DNA of 64,000 nucleotides, taken from assembly GCA_019694795.1 (NCBI GenBank), contig JAIBBF010000005.1, forward strand, positions 1-64,000. The letters run 5' to 3'. Origin of the DNA: Flavobacteriales bacterium. Its GTDB lineage: Bacteria; Bacteroidota; Bacteroidia; Flavobacteriales_D; UBA2798. Under the pieces are notes generated by a model. The model was not told the origin of the DNA, ran no database searches, and worked only from the letters and a program-made list of their open reading frames with translations. Made by a program: the position numbers and the translations under genes. Shown piece by piece: positions 41,525 to 49,754 of this stretch (positions within the stretch are counted from its first letter, which is position 1; each line of letters starts with the position of its first letter).

Positions 41525-41842
41525 TTAAAGTTGTTTGTTAAGTTTATCGGTAAGCTGACTTTTCGGAACAGCTCCTACAGATTTGTCAACAATTTCTCCG
41601 TTTTTCAAAAAGAGAATCGTTGGAATGTTACGGATTCCAAATTTCGATGCTATTCCCGGATTGTGGTCTACATTCACTTTTCCGATCAATGCTTTTCCAT
41701 CGTATTCTTTCGACATTTCCTCAACCACTGGTCCGATCATGCGGCATGGTCCACACCATTCTGCCCAAAAGTCAATCATTACAGGTTGATCTGATTTTAG
41801 AACCAGTTCTTCGAAGTTTGCGTCGGTAATTTCAGTTGCCAT
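41525..41842 (-). CDS. trxA: Thioredoxin
   Basis: A 105-residue thioredoxin. The redox motif WCGPC is at residues 29-33 (Cys30, Cys33), in FWAEWCGPCRMIGPV. The buried Asp is in MIDFW, and the cis-proline strand is RNIPTILFLKNGE (cis-Pro in IPT). This is the general cytoplasmic reductant that supplies electrons to enzymes such as ribonucleotide reductase and the APS/PAPS reductase encoded at 9525. It is followed by its own terminator. Confidence 0.96.
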   Translation of the reverse strand: MATEITDANFEELVLKSDQPVMIDFWAEWCGPCRMIGPVVEEMSKEYDGKALIGKVNVDHNPGIASKFGIRNIPTILFLKNGEIVDKSVGAVPKSQLTDKLNKQL

Positions 41843-41939
41843 TGTTTTATATTTTTTATTCAGTTTAAAAATAAATGTTTTAGTTCCATTGCCAAAATCC
41901 TGCCGTTTAAAATAATGCGACAGATTGTCATCCTAATCC

Positions 41940-42464
41940 TTATTGAAACAACTTTTGGACTTCATTTTTGGCGAAATTGATGGCCTGGTCAGAAGGCATT
42001 TTGTCAATTTTTTGTCCGATTTCAAAAATCGCCGCACTTAACTCCAATCCCGTTGCATCATTACCCAGATTTGCTCCTGCAATATTGATCATGCGAATGG
42101 TTTCTTCTTTGGCATTTTTTAACAAGATCCAGCAGTTGTGCGATACGTAAACCTGTTGGGTCATGTTGTGTTCGTATTCTTCTCGAATTACACGAACAAG
42201 TTCAGCCTGAAAAAGTTTAGCACTCATTCCGGGCTTGTAGGTTCTCATTAGCAAATTATTCGGTGAAATCCGCTCCAGAAATAAAACCACGCGCTCGTAA
42301 GCCTGAAGTCGTAAAGGAAGAACTGTTTTTTGCGTTTCTGCCTGTATTTCTTTTAACTGACGTTCCGCGCTTTTTTCGAGGTATTGCTTAAATAAAAGGT
42401 AGGCTGTGAGAAATACGATAGCACTGGGCAAAATGATCTTCAGCAGATCCAAAAAATCCTCCAT
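41940..42464 (-). CDS. DUF7935-like membrane-anchored protein
   Basis: A 174-residue protein with one N-terminal transmembrane helix (about 7-26, LKIILPSAIVFLTAYLLF), then a charged coiled region (EKSAERQLKEIQAETQKT) and a mostly helical domain. Conserved-looking features are LPLRLQAYERVVLFLERISP and YVSHNCWILLKNAKEE. The pattern matches a Bacteroidota-specific family of unknown function (DUF7935). The start at 42464 is preferred because the helix begins a few residues later; a longer frame starts at 42509. Convergent/divergent neighbours give no functional clue. Confidence 0.78.
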   Translation of the reverse strand: MEDFLDLLKIILPSAIVFLTAYLLFKQYLEKSAERQLKEIQAETQKTVLPLRLQAYERVVLFLERISPNNLLMRTYKPGMSAKLFQAELVRVIREEYEHNMTQQVYVSHNCWILLKNAKEETIRMINIAGANLGNDATGLELSAAIFEIGQKIDKMPSDQAINFAKNEVQKLFQ

Positions 42465-42660
42465 ATCCGGTTGTTGTTTATGCAAAGATGCCAAAAAAGC
42501 ACCGATCACCGGTGATGAAAGGCTGATAAAAATGCTAACAATTCGATCTGATAATGTTTGTAATTATTTGTTTTTCAGCGTCCTGAATTATTCTTTCAAC
42601 ATTTAACCCTTTTTCCTCTTCTTTTCCCCGTATTTTCTAGGCTTTGGGCTTGATTTTGTC

Positions 42661-42668
42661 TACATTTG
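42661..42668 (+). promoter_or_regulatory. Probable -7 promoter box of rpsA (TACATTTG)
   Basis: An exact TAnnTTTG match. Transcription would start near 42672 and give a leader of about 84 bases before the rpsA ATG. A TTTG at 42643-42646 is too close to be an ideal -33 box. Confidence 0.55.
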
Positions 42669-42683
42669 CACCCGCAATTATGC

Positions 42684-42737
42684 AGGCCTTTCCGGTAAGG
42701 CTTTCGTTTAACTTCTCTTGTTGGCCGGACAACGAGA
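42684..42737 (+). promoter_or_regulatory. rpsA leader: two hairpins with complementary loops (possible kissing complex)
   Basis: Hairpin 1 pairs AGGCCTT (42684-42690) with AAGGCTT (42697-42703), one G-U included, leaving the loop TCCGGT. Hairpin 2 pairs TCTTGTTG (42716-42723) with CAACGAGA (42730-42737), one U-G included, leaving the loop GCCGGA. The two six-base loops are complementary along their full length (five Watson-Crick pairs and one U-G). Ribosomal protein leaders are often autoregulatory, so binding by S1 itself is a reasonable but unproven idea. Confidence 0.55.
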
Positions 42738-42755
42738 TACAAGTAAAAAGCCACA

Positions 42756-44579
42756 ATGGCAGAAAAATCGACCGCAACAAACGTTGCACCAGACCCAAAT
42801 TTCGACTGGGTTGCTTACGCAGACAAAGGTTATGTGTACACTTCCGATGAAAAAGACAAAGTTGGAAAGATGTATGATGACACGCTTACTTCAATCGTGG
42901 AGAAAGCAGTAACTGAAGGTTCTGTTGTAGCTATCACTAAAAAAGAGGTAGTAATCAACATCGGTTACAAATCAGAAGGTGTAGTTCCTCTTTCAGAGTT
43001 CCGCTACAATCCAAATCTGAAAATCGGAGAAAAAGTAGTTGTATTCGTTGAGTCTACCGAAGACAAAAACGGTCAGCTGATCATCTCTCACAAAAAAGCG
43101 CGCATGTTCCACGCATGGGAACGTGTAAACGAAGCGCTTACAAAAGACGAAATCATCACAGGTTATGTGAAATGTCGTACTAAAGGTGGACTTATCGTTG
43201 ACGTATTCGGATTGGAAGCATTCCTTCCAGGTTCGCAAATCGATGTTAAGCCAATCCGCGATTACGATATTTTCGTTGGTAAAAACATGGAGTTCAAAGT
43301 GGTTAAAATCAATCACGAATTCAAAAACGTTGTTGTATCGCACAAAGCGCTTATTGAAGCTGAACTCGAAGAGCAGAAAAAACAAATCATCAGCGGACTT
43401 GAAAAAGGTCAGGTTCTTGAAGGAACCGTTAAAAACATTACATCATACGGTGTATTCGTTGACCTTGGTGGTGTTGATGGTCTTATTCACATTACAGACC
43501 TTAGCTGGGGTCGTGTTAATCATCCTGAAGAAATCGTTAAACTCGATGAGAAAATCAACGTGGTTATTCTTGATTTCGATGATGATAAAAAACGTATCGC
43601 ACTTGGTCTTAAACAACTTACTTCACATCCTTGGGATGCCCTTGATGCTAACATCAAAGTGGGTGATACCATCAAAGGAAAAGTGGTTGTTCTTGCCGAC
43701 TACGGAGCATTCATTGAAATTGCACCGGGCGTAGAAGGATTGATCCACGTTTCTGAAATGAGCTGGAGCCAACACCTTCGTTCAGCGCAGGACTTCCTGA
43801 AAGTTGGAGATGAAGTTGAAGCAGTAGTTCTTACCCTCGATCGCGATGAGCGTAAAATGTCGCTGGGTATGAAACAACTTAAACCAGATCCATGGGCTGA
43901 AATTGAAGCAAAATATCCTACCAATTCCCGTCACACTGCCACTGTACGTAACTTCACCAACTTTGGTGTGTTTGTAGAGCTGGAAGAAGGAATCGATGGA
44001 TTGATTCACATCTCAGACTTAAGCTGGAGCAAAAAAGTAAAACACCCTTCTGAATTCTGCAAAATCGGAGATAAAATCGATGTTGTTGTACTCGAACTCG
44101 ACAAAGAAAACCGTCGCTTAAGTCTCGGTCACAAACAACTCGAAGAAAATCCATGGGATGTATTCGAAACCATCTTTACCGAAGGTTCAGTACACGAAGG
44201 AACTGTTGTTACTGTTAATGATAAATCAGCTACAGTTGCTCTTCCTTATGGTGTTGAAGGTTATGCGCCTGCAAAACACATCCGTAAAGAAGATGGTTCC
44301 AATGCTAAAGTTGAAGACAAACTTCAATTCATGGTAACCGAATTCAATAAAGAAGGTAAGAAAATCGTTGTTTCTCACACTGCAACTTTCGATTCTTCAG
44401 TAGTTGAAGAGAAAGTGAAAAATGCAGCTCGCGGTGGTGCTAAAAAAGGTGCCGCAGCAGGGAACACGACTTCTAAAGCCGTTAAGGAAATCAATTCCAA
44501 CATCGAAAAAACCACACTTGGTGACCTCGATGCTTTGGCAAACCTGAAATCTGAAATGGAAAAAGGAGAAAAGAAATAA
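42756..44579 (+). CDS. rpsA: 30S ribosomal protein S1
   Basis: A 607-residue protein with six S1 OB-fold domains. The first two (about 50-190) are the ribosome-binding kind (VAITKKEVVINIGYKSEGVV and EKIITGY-type strands). Domains 3-5 show the standard 'G.V...Y G.FV.L..G..GL.H.S.' pattern (NITSYGVFVDLGGVDGLIH, VLADYGAFIEIAPGVEGLIH, NFTNFGVFVELEEGIDGLIH), and the sixth is more diverged. A low-complexity Lys/Ala tail ends the chain. S1 binds mRNA on the ribosome, which matters where Shine-Dalgarno sequences are rare. A short structured leader precedes it. Confidence 0.96.
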   Translation: MAEKSTATNVAPDPNFDWVAYADKGYVYTSDEKDKVGKMYDDTLTSIVEKAVTEGSVVAITKKEVVINIGYKSEGVVPLSEFRYNPNLKIGEKVVVFVESTEDKNGQLIISHKKARMFHAWERVNEALTKDEIITGYVKCRTKGGLIVDVFGLEAFLPGSQIDVKPIRDYDIFVGKNMEFKVVKINHEFKNVVVSHKALIEAELEEQKKQIISGLEKGQVLEGTVKNITSYGVFVDLGGVDGLIHITDLSWGRVNHPEEIVKLDEKINVVILDFDDDKKRIALGLKQLTSHPWDALDANIKVGDTIKGKVVVLADYGAFIEIAPGVEGLIHVSEMSWSQHLRSAQDFLKVGDEVEAVVLTLDRDERKMSLGMKQLKPDPWAEIEAKYPTNSRHTATVRNFTNFGVFVELEEGIDGLIHISDLSWSKKVKHPSEFCKIGDKIDVVVLELDKENRRLSLGHKQLEENPWDVFETIFTEGSVHEGTVVTVNDKSATVALPYGVEGYAPAKHIRKEDGSNAKVEDKLQFMVTEFNKEGKKIVVSHTATFDSSVVEEKVKNAARGGAKKGAAAGNTTSKAVKEINSNIEKTTLGDLDALANLKSEMEKGEKK

Positions 44580-44596
44580 TCCTTTAACTGAATACT

Positions 44597-44635
44597 AAAA
44601 AGTCCGCTCTAATTTATGGAGCGGACTTTTTTTTT
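44597..44635 (+). terminator. Terminator of rpsA
   Basis: AGTCCGCTC/GAGCGGACT stem (44601-44609 and 44619-44627) with flanking A/T pairs and a long T-run. Confidence 0.85.
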
Positions 44636-44667
44636 GACCAAAAATGGTTATATTGTATGGCCAAACC

Positions 44668-45075
44668 ATGAAGGAAAAGTTCAAAATAGCCATTTTAGAA
44701 GAGGGTATTCTGGAAAATACTGTCCTCGAAGATTGCCACATCGATGCCGAAGATATTCATGCCATTAAGGCGGAGAATATGCGGTTGATGAAGGACAAAC
44801 TTTATGGTATTTTAGTGGTTTCGGAACCTGGAACTACTATTTCTGCAGAAGCACGACGCCTCTCGGCTTCTTCCGATTTTCAATTGAACACGGTAGCAAA
44901 AGCCATTTTGGTTCGCGATTTACCCCAACGAATCATTGGGAATTTTTACCTCACATTTAACAAGCCTGCCATTCGCACAAAAGTCTTTAGTGATCGGGAA
45001 AAGGCGATGGAATGGCTTCGGTCCGAATTGAAATCGACCAACCGTAAACCGGTATTGGGTGCCGTTTGTTTATAA
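44668..45075 (+). CDS. Small protein, possible STAS/SpoIIAA-like fold
   Basis: A 135-residue soluble protein. The C-terminal layout of alternating strands and helices (YGILVVSEPG, SAEARRLSASSDFQ, VAKAILVRDLPQRIIGNFYL, and FSDREKAMEWLRSEL) resembles Bacteroidota DUF7793-type proteins, whose predicted fold is SpoIIAA/STAS-like. I have only that resemblance; no activity is assigned. The ATG at 44668 fits the family start; an in-frame ATG at 44644 would add 8 residues but overlaps the region right after the rpsA terminator. It lies between rpsA and pyrR and probably has its own transcript. Confidence 0.72.
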   Translation: MKEKFKIAILEEGILENTVLEDCHIDAEDIHAIKAENMRLMKDKLYGILVVSEPGTTISAEARRLSASSDFQLNTVAKAILVRDLPQRIIGNFYLTFNKPAIRTKVFSDREKAMEWLRSELKSTNRKPVLGAVCL

Positions 45076-45093
45076 TTTTAAAGTGCTGGAGTA

Positions 45094-45117
45094 GGACAAT
45101 TTCTCTTATATTTGTCC
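45094..45117 (+). promoter_or_regulatory. pyrR promoter box with flanking inverted repeat
   Basis: TATATTTG at 45107-45114 is an exact -7 match, 17 bases before the pyrR ATG. The six-base inverted repeat GGACAA (45094-45099) / TTGTCC (45112-45117) brackets and overlaps it and could be an operator. No classical PyrR attenuator (terminator/antiterminator leader) is seen. Confidence 0.4.
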
Positions 45118-45130
45118 AACCTTCTTTCCG

Positions 45131-45679
45131 ATGAAGCCTAACGAAATAGTCAACAGTCAGCTTTTTTCTTTACTCATCAACAGGCTTTGTTTTCAATTAA
45201 TCGAAAATCACGGAGATTTTTCTGATTCTGTAATCATCGGTTTGCAACCACGCGGTATTTATTTGGCCAATCGCATAAAACATCGTTTAGAAGAAATTAC
45301 AGGAACACAAATTCAAACCGGAGCGCTCGATATTACATTCTACCGCGACGATTTTCGCAGAAGGGACATTCCTTTATTACCCAGTGTAACGAATATCGAT
45401 TTTATCATCGAAGGCAAAAAAGTGATTTTGGTGGACGATGTGTTGTATACCGGAAGAACCGTTCGTTCCGGATTGGATGCGCTAATTGCTTATGGTAGAC
45501 CTAAAAAAGTAGAGCTACTAACATTGATTGATCGCAGGTTTACACGGCAGATTCCCATTCAGGCAGATTATGTGGGGAAATGGGTCGACTCACTTCATTC
45601 GGAACGTGTTTCGGTAGAGTGGGCAGAAACGGAAGGAGCAGATAAAGTGATTTTATATACAGAGAAAGAAAATGAATAA
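45131..45679 (+). CDS. pyrR: PyrR regulator / uracil phosphoribosyltransferase
   Basis: A 182-residue PRTase-fold protein. The PRPP-binding signature VILVDDVLYTGRTVR lies at residues 98-112, and the N-terminal IIGLQPRGIYLANRI loop matches PyrR. In Bacillus PyrR binds pyr mRNA to promote attenuation in response to UMP and also has some UPRTase activity. Here it directly precedes pyrB, with an 8-base overlap, as in typical pyrimidine operons. The flanking regulatory region shows no attenuator hairpin, so regulation might differ from the Bacillus model. Confidence 0.94.
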   Translation: MKPNEIVNSQLFSLLINRLCFQLIENHGDFSDSVIIGLQPRGIYLANRIKHRLEEITGTQIQTGALDITFYRDDFRRRDIPLLPSVTNIDFIIEGKKVILVDDVLYTGRTVRSGLDALIAYGRPKKVELLTLIDRRFTRQIPIQADYVGKWVDSLHSERVSVEWAETEGADKVILYTEKENE

Positions 45680-46604
45680 GCACTTAAGCGTTGATCATTT
45701 ACTCGGCATCAAAGATCTTCTACCGGAAGATATTGAAATCATATTTCAAACGGCCGACAGTTTTAAACAGGTGATCAATCGTCCGATTAAAAAAGTGCCA
45801 TCACTTCGTGACATTACCATTGCGAATCTCTTTTTCGAAAATTCAACCCGTACAAAACTTTCGTTTGAACTTGCAGAAAAACGCTTGTCGGCCGACATTG
45901 TCAATTTCTCTGCATCCGGATCATCGGTAAAAAAGGGCGAAACTTTAATTGATACGGTAAATAATATTCTGGCCATGAAAGTGGATATGGTGGTGATGCG
46001 CCACGCCACTCCGGGGGCTGCACTGTTCCTTTCTAAACATGTGGATGCACGCATTGTGAATGCCGGCGACGGTACGCATGAACATCCAACGCAAGCTTTG
46101 CTGGATGCTTATTCCATTCGTGAACGGTTGGGAAGTGTAGCAGGAAAAAAGGTGGTGATTGTGGGTGATATTCTTCACTCTCGGGTGGCCATTTCGAACA
46201 TTTACTGCCTTCAAAAGTTGGGTGCAGAAGTCATGGTTTGTGGTCCCACCACACTAATTCCCAAATACATTCGCGATCTGGGTGTAAAAGTGGAGCACGA
46301 CTTGAAAAAGGCCCTGGCCTGGTGCGATGTGGCCAATATGTTACGAATTCAGCTGGAACGACAGGATATCAAGTATTTCCCTTCACTCCGTGAATATTCC
46401 ATGTTGTTTGGTTTAGATATGACCTTGCTCAAAAGTTTACCGAAGGAAATCGTGGTGATGCACCCGGGACCCATTAACCGGGGAGTGGAAATCACCTCCG
46501 AGGTGGCCGACAGCGAGCAATCGGTTATTCTGGATCAGGTAGAAAACGGGGTGGCTATACGAATGGCTGTCATCTACCTCCTGGCCGCAAAAATCAGGAG
46601 TTAA
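45672..46604 (+). CDS. pyrB: Aspartate carbamoyltransferase catalytic subunit
   Basis: A 310-residue enzyme that joins carbamoyl phosphate and aspartate in pyrimidine synthesis. The carbamoyl-phosphate motif appears as FFENSTRTKLSFE (STRT-x-x-SFE, near residues 56-68). HPTQALLDAYSIRE follows near 137, then VVIVGDILHSRVA, and MHPGPINRGVEI near 265. It overlaps pyrR by 8 bases. No pyrI regulatory subunit adjoins, consistent with the unregulated or PyrC-associated ATCase classes. Confidence 0.95.
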   Translation: MNKHLSVDHLLGIKDLLPEDIEIIFQTADSFKQVINRPIKKVPSLRDITIANLFFENSTRTKLSFELAEKRLSADIVNFSASGSSVKKGETLIDTVNNILAMKVDMVVMRHATPGAALFLSKHVDARIVNAGDGTHEHPTQALLDAYSIRERLGSVAGKKVVIVGDILHSRVAISNIYCLQKLGAEVMVCGPTTLIPKYIRDLGVKVEHDLKKALAWCDVANMLRIQLERQDIKYFPSLREYSMLFGLDMTLLKSLPKEIVVMHPGPINRGVEITSEVADSEQSVILDQVENGVAIRMAVIYLLAAKIRS

Positions 46605-46692
46605 GCAGCTTGAGCCACATTATTTTGCTCCACACCCTTTCAATTTCGTAGAATGATTTTTTCTGTCTATATTTAACATTCAAACTTTGGAT

Positions 46693-47067
46693 ATGAATTT
46701 TGAAGTAAACACCCACGATAAATACGTTTTGATCCGCTCCAAAGTGGAAAAACTCGATACCACGCATGCACCTGAGTTGAAGTCACTCATGGTTTTGCAT
46801 AACAAAGAAGGTGTACGAAACCTGATTTTGGATCTTGCAGAAACACGCTATTGCGATTCATCCGGATTGAGTGCTATTTTGGTGGCCAATCGTTTATGTA
46901 AAGGTTCCGAAGGATCTTTTGTTTTAACCGGCTTACAAGAACCGGTAATGAAATTGATTACCATTTCCCAATTGCACAATGTACTCAGTATAACTCCCAC
47001 CGTAAGTGAAGCGTCTGATTTAATTTACATGGAAGAAGTTGAGCGTGATTTAAATAATGAAAACTAA
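46693..47067 (+). CDS. STAS-domain anti-sigma factor antagonist-like protein
   Basis: A 124-residue single STAS domain. The phosphorylatable serine region is ETRYCDSSGLSA with Ser56-Ser57; 'DSSG' is the canonical site where SpoIIAA/RsbV-like proteins are phosphorylated by an anti-sigma kinase. The flanking LILDLAETRYCD strand and helix match the fold. An in-frame TTG at 46687 exists, but the ATG at 46693 is preferred. The protein could be the target of a SpoIIE-type phosphatase such as the one at 37073. No HATPase kinase gene is in the window. Its 3' end lies just before the signal peptide of the next gene. Confidence 0.9.
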   Translation: MNFEVNTHDKYVLIRSKVEKLDTTHAPELKSLMVLHNKEGVRNLILDLAETRYCDSSGLSAILVANRLCKGSEGSFVLTGLQEPVMKLITISQLHNVLSITPTVSEASDLIYMEEVERDLNNEN

Positions 47068-47074
47068 TCGTTAC

Positions 47075-47830
47075 ATGAAGAAAATTTTACTTTTCGTTTC
47101 GTTTATTGCTGCCGGTTTTAGTGCTTCTGCACAATGTACTCCGGATATGAGCGTAGCCGGTGATGCCGGAATTCATCCAGACAGCGCACAGAATTTTGCA
47201 GTGGCTTATGTGGGCACTCCTTACGGACAAACCGTAACTGCCGTTGTACCTGCAGATACCTGTGCACAGGTTTTACCTTTGCCATTGCCATGCACTACGT
47301 TGTCGTTCGACAGTATCGTAGTAACTTCAGTAACCGGATTACCTCCGGGATTTGTTTTCACATGTGCTGTTCCTAACTGCGCATTTCCGGGTAATTCCAT
47401 CAATTGTGCGATTATTACCGGTACCGCACAACCAGGTGATGAAGGCGTATATAACTTAACCATTGCATTGGATGCATACGTTGGTGGTTTCGGAGTTCCG
47501 AATAGCTTCACACTCGATTATTATAAAATCGTAGTGTTGCCTGCCAATAGTGTAGATGAAGTTGCTGCTTCTACATTTTCTATCAGCCAGAATCAACCTA
47601 ATCCATTCGATGAAACAACTTCCATTGTACTGGAAACCGGAATTTCAGGTAATGTTCAATTGGAAGTATTCAATCTGTTGGGTCAACCTGTTTACAACAA
47701 ACAGATCGCCGTTAACAAAGGGAAAAATACAATTACAATCAATGGTTCAGGTATTCCTTCAGGAACGTATATGTACAAAATTTCCGATGGAAAACGCACC
47801 CTCACCAAGCGCATGATTATCGCACATTAA
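47075..47830 (+). CDS. Secreted protein with type A T9SS sorting domain
   Basis: A 251-residue secreted protein. The signal peptide is MKKILLFVSFIAAGFSASAQ (start at 47075; an ATG 18 bases upstream overlaps the STAS gene). The mature part (about 22-165) contains Cys residues in pairs (VPADTCAQVLPLPLPC and FTCAVPNCAFPGNSINC) and the YNLTIALDAYVGG strand. The sorting domain spans about 175-251: ISQNQPNPFDETTSIVLE, LEVFNLLGQPVYNK, IPSGTYMYKISDGKRTL. It was presumably anchored or released after cleavage by a PorU-type sortase. Function of the mature domain is unknown. Confidence 0.87.
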   Translation: MKKILLFVSFIAAGFSASAQCTPDMSVAGDAGIHPDSAQNFAVAYVGTPYGQTVTAVVPADTCAQVLPLPLPCTTLSFDSIVVTSVTGLPPGFVFTCAVPNCAFPGNSINCAIITGTAQPGDEGVYNLTIALDAYVGGFGVPNSFTLDYYKIVVLPANSVDEVAASTFSISQNQPNPFDETTSIVLETGISGNVQLEVFNLLGQPVYNKQIAVNKGKNTITINGSGIPSGTYMYKISDGKRTLTKRMIIAH

Positions 47831-47847
47831 TCCATAAAATTATAGGA

Positions 47848-47879
47848 AGACCGTTCGAAATGAACGGTCTTTTTTTTTC
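47848..47879 (+). terminator. Terminator directly before rnz
   Basis: AAGACCGTTC/GAACGGTCTT stem with a GAAAT loop and a run of nine T that ends one base before the rnz ATG. Confidence 0.82.
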
Positions 47880-48797
47880 ATGAAGTTTGAAGTCACCATA
47901 CTCGGATCCGGTTCATCGACTCCTTCACTGCGAAGGAATCCGGCCTCTCAATTGGTCAATATCCAGGAGAATTATTTTCTGGTAGATTGTGGCGAAGGAA
48001 CACAACTGCAAATGCGCAAATACAAAGTCAAATTTCAGCGCATTAATCACGTTTTTATTTCCCATTTGCATGGCGACCACTACCTAGGTTTAATCGGATT
48101 GTTGCAGAGTATGCATTTGCTCGGAAGGAAAAACGAACTGCATATCTATGCGCATCCCGATCTTAAGGAGATGATTGATTTGCATATGAAAATATCGCAT
48201 ACACGTTTGACCTATACCATACAATTTCATCCGCTGAGCTACGATCAACCCCAGGTTATTTTTGATAATAAAATGCTGGAGGTTTCTACGGTTATTCTTA
48301 AGCATCGTATTCCTACCTGCGGATTTGTTTTTCGTGAAAAGCAAAAGCTTTTACCCATTAGTTCCGAAGCATTAAAAACCTACAGCATTCCGGTTTATGC
48401 ATTACCCGGAATAAAAGAGGGGAAAGATTTTATTACCGGTGAGGGAAAAGTAATTCCGAATAAAGAACTCACGCTGGCACGACCGGCATCGTATTCCTAT
48501 GCTTATTGTTCCGATACCATTTATCACGAAAAAATAATTGATTCAATTCAAGGTGTGGATGTGTTATTTCATGAAAGCACATTTACTTCGGAACTGAATG
48601 ATCGGGCAAAAGAAACATTTCATTCAACGGCTGCACAAGCTGCAACGATAGCTTTAAAGGCGGGAGTAAAACGATTGGTGCTTGGACATTTTTCCGTGCG
48701 CTATCATGATATGGATCGCTTTATTACGGAGGCCAGGGAAGTATTTCCCGCAACGGAGATTGCAGAAGATGGATTAACCATTACAATTTATCCTTAA
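47880..48797 (+). CDS. rnz: Ribonuclease Z
   Basis: A 305-residue metallo-beta-lactamase RNase. The zinc motif HLHGDH is at residues 62-67 (His62, His64, Asp66, His67), following the LGSGSSTPS loop. YCSDT near residue 208 and a C-terminal HFSVRYHDM region supply other ligands and the exosite-adjacent parts. RNase Z trims the 3' ends of tRNA precursors, important here because tRNA-Asp lacks an encoded CCA. The end abuts the convergent fmt gene with no gap. Confidence 0.95.
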   Translation: MKFEVTILGSGSSTPSLRRNPASQLVNIQENYFLVDCGEGTQLQMRKYKVKFQRINHVFISHLHGDHYLGLIGLLQSMHLLGRKNELHIYAHPDLKEMIDLHMKISHTRLTYTIQFHPLSYDQPQVIFDNKMLEVSTVILKHRIPTCGFVFREKQKLLPISSEALKTYSIPVYALPGIKEGKDFITGEGKVIPNKELTLARPASYSYAYCSDTIYHEKIIDSIQGVDVLFHESTFTSELNDRAKETFHSTAAQAATIALKAGVKRLVLGHFSVRYHDMDRFITEAREVFPATEIAEDGLTITIYP

Positions 48798-49754
48798 TCA
48801 ACATAAAGTAGAAGCGTGATCTATTTTAGTTCCTCGCAAAAATTCTTCAATGGTCATTTTCTTTTTACCGGCTTGCTGTAATTCTTTTAACAGCAAGGAA
48901 CCATCTGAAGTGAATACACGCAAATAGCTTTTATCATCGGTTTCAATACTGCCCGGTTTTCCGCATTTCGAATCTTTTTCGCTGCTGAAAATTTTTAACG
49001 TATTGTCTTCTTTGTTGACTTGCTTCCAAATGGAAAAAGCAGCAGGGTAGGGGGAGAGTCCTCGGATTAAATTATATACTTCCGTTGTAGAACGATTCCA
49101 ATTGATATGGCAATCCTCTTTAAAAATTTTAGAAGCAGATTTAAGTGTAGTTCCTTCCGTTATTAAGGATTCCTGTGGTGTGGAAGAACTCTTGCCATCC
49201 CGAATAGCCGTAACGGTTTTTACGAGTAATTCTGCACCGGTTACCATGAGTTTATCGTGAAGTATTCCGGCTGTATCTGTATCGGAAATTTCTACTTTTC
49301 GTTGTTCAATGATATGTCCCGTATCAATTTCCTGGCGAATAAAAAAAGTGGTGACTCCACTTTCCTTTTCGCCATTGATTACTGCCCAGTTGATCGGAGC
49401 AGCGCCACGGTATTGCGGAAGTAAAGAGGCGTGTAAATTGATGGTTCCGTATTTCGGCATATTCCAAACCATTTCGGGAAGCATACGAAAGGCAACCACT
49501 ACAAATAAATCGGCATTTATTTCTTTTAATGCAGCAATGAATTCCGGGTCTTTTAATTTTTCCGGTTGCAATACGGGAATATGATTTTCAAGTGCAAATT
49601 CCTTAACAGCAGAAGGAGTGAGTTTTTGTCCACGTCCCGCAGGTTTATCCGTTGCAGTTACAACCGCAGCAATTTCGATTCCTGAATTTTTTAAACTACG
49701 CAATCCCTCTACTGCAAATTCAGGAGTGCCCATATATACAATCTTAAAGCCCAT
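48798..49754 (-). CDS. fmt: Methionyl-tRNA formyltransferase
   Basis: A 318-residue enzyme. The N-terminal VYMGTPEFAVEGLRSL and the formyl-THF motif LHASLLPQYRGAAPINWAVI (residues about 105-124, with the Asn/His/Asp catalytic triad in NLHAS and the following DTGHI) are diagnostic. The C-terminal tRNA-binding OB-like domain extends from about 205 to the end. It formylates Met-tRNAi for translation start. The stop of the upstream MATE gene overlaps its ATG in a TGATG junction, so the genes are translationally coupled. Confidence 0.95.
   Translation of the reverse strand: MGFKIVYMGTPEFAVEGLRSLKNSGIEIAAVVTATDKPAGRGQKLTPSAVKEFALENHIPVLQPEKLKDPEFIAALKEINADLFVVVAFRMLPEMVWNMPKYGTINLHASLLPQYRGAAPINWAVINGEKESGVTTFFIRQEIDTGHIIEQRKVEISDTDTAGILHDKLMVTGAELLVKTVTAIRDGKSSSTPQESLITEGTTLKSASKIFKEDCHINWNRSTTEVYNLIRGLSPYPAAFSIWKQVNKEDNTLKIFSSEKDSKCGKPGSIETDDKSYLRVFTSDGSLLLKELQQAGKKKMTIEEFLRGTKIDHASTLC

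Noticed and set aside
43180-43740. Long open frame overlapping rpsA in another frame
   Set aside because: It is a reading-frame shadow caused by the A-rich codon use of rpsA and has no start signal or domain.
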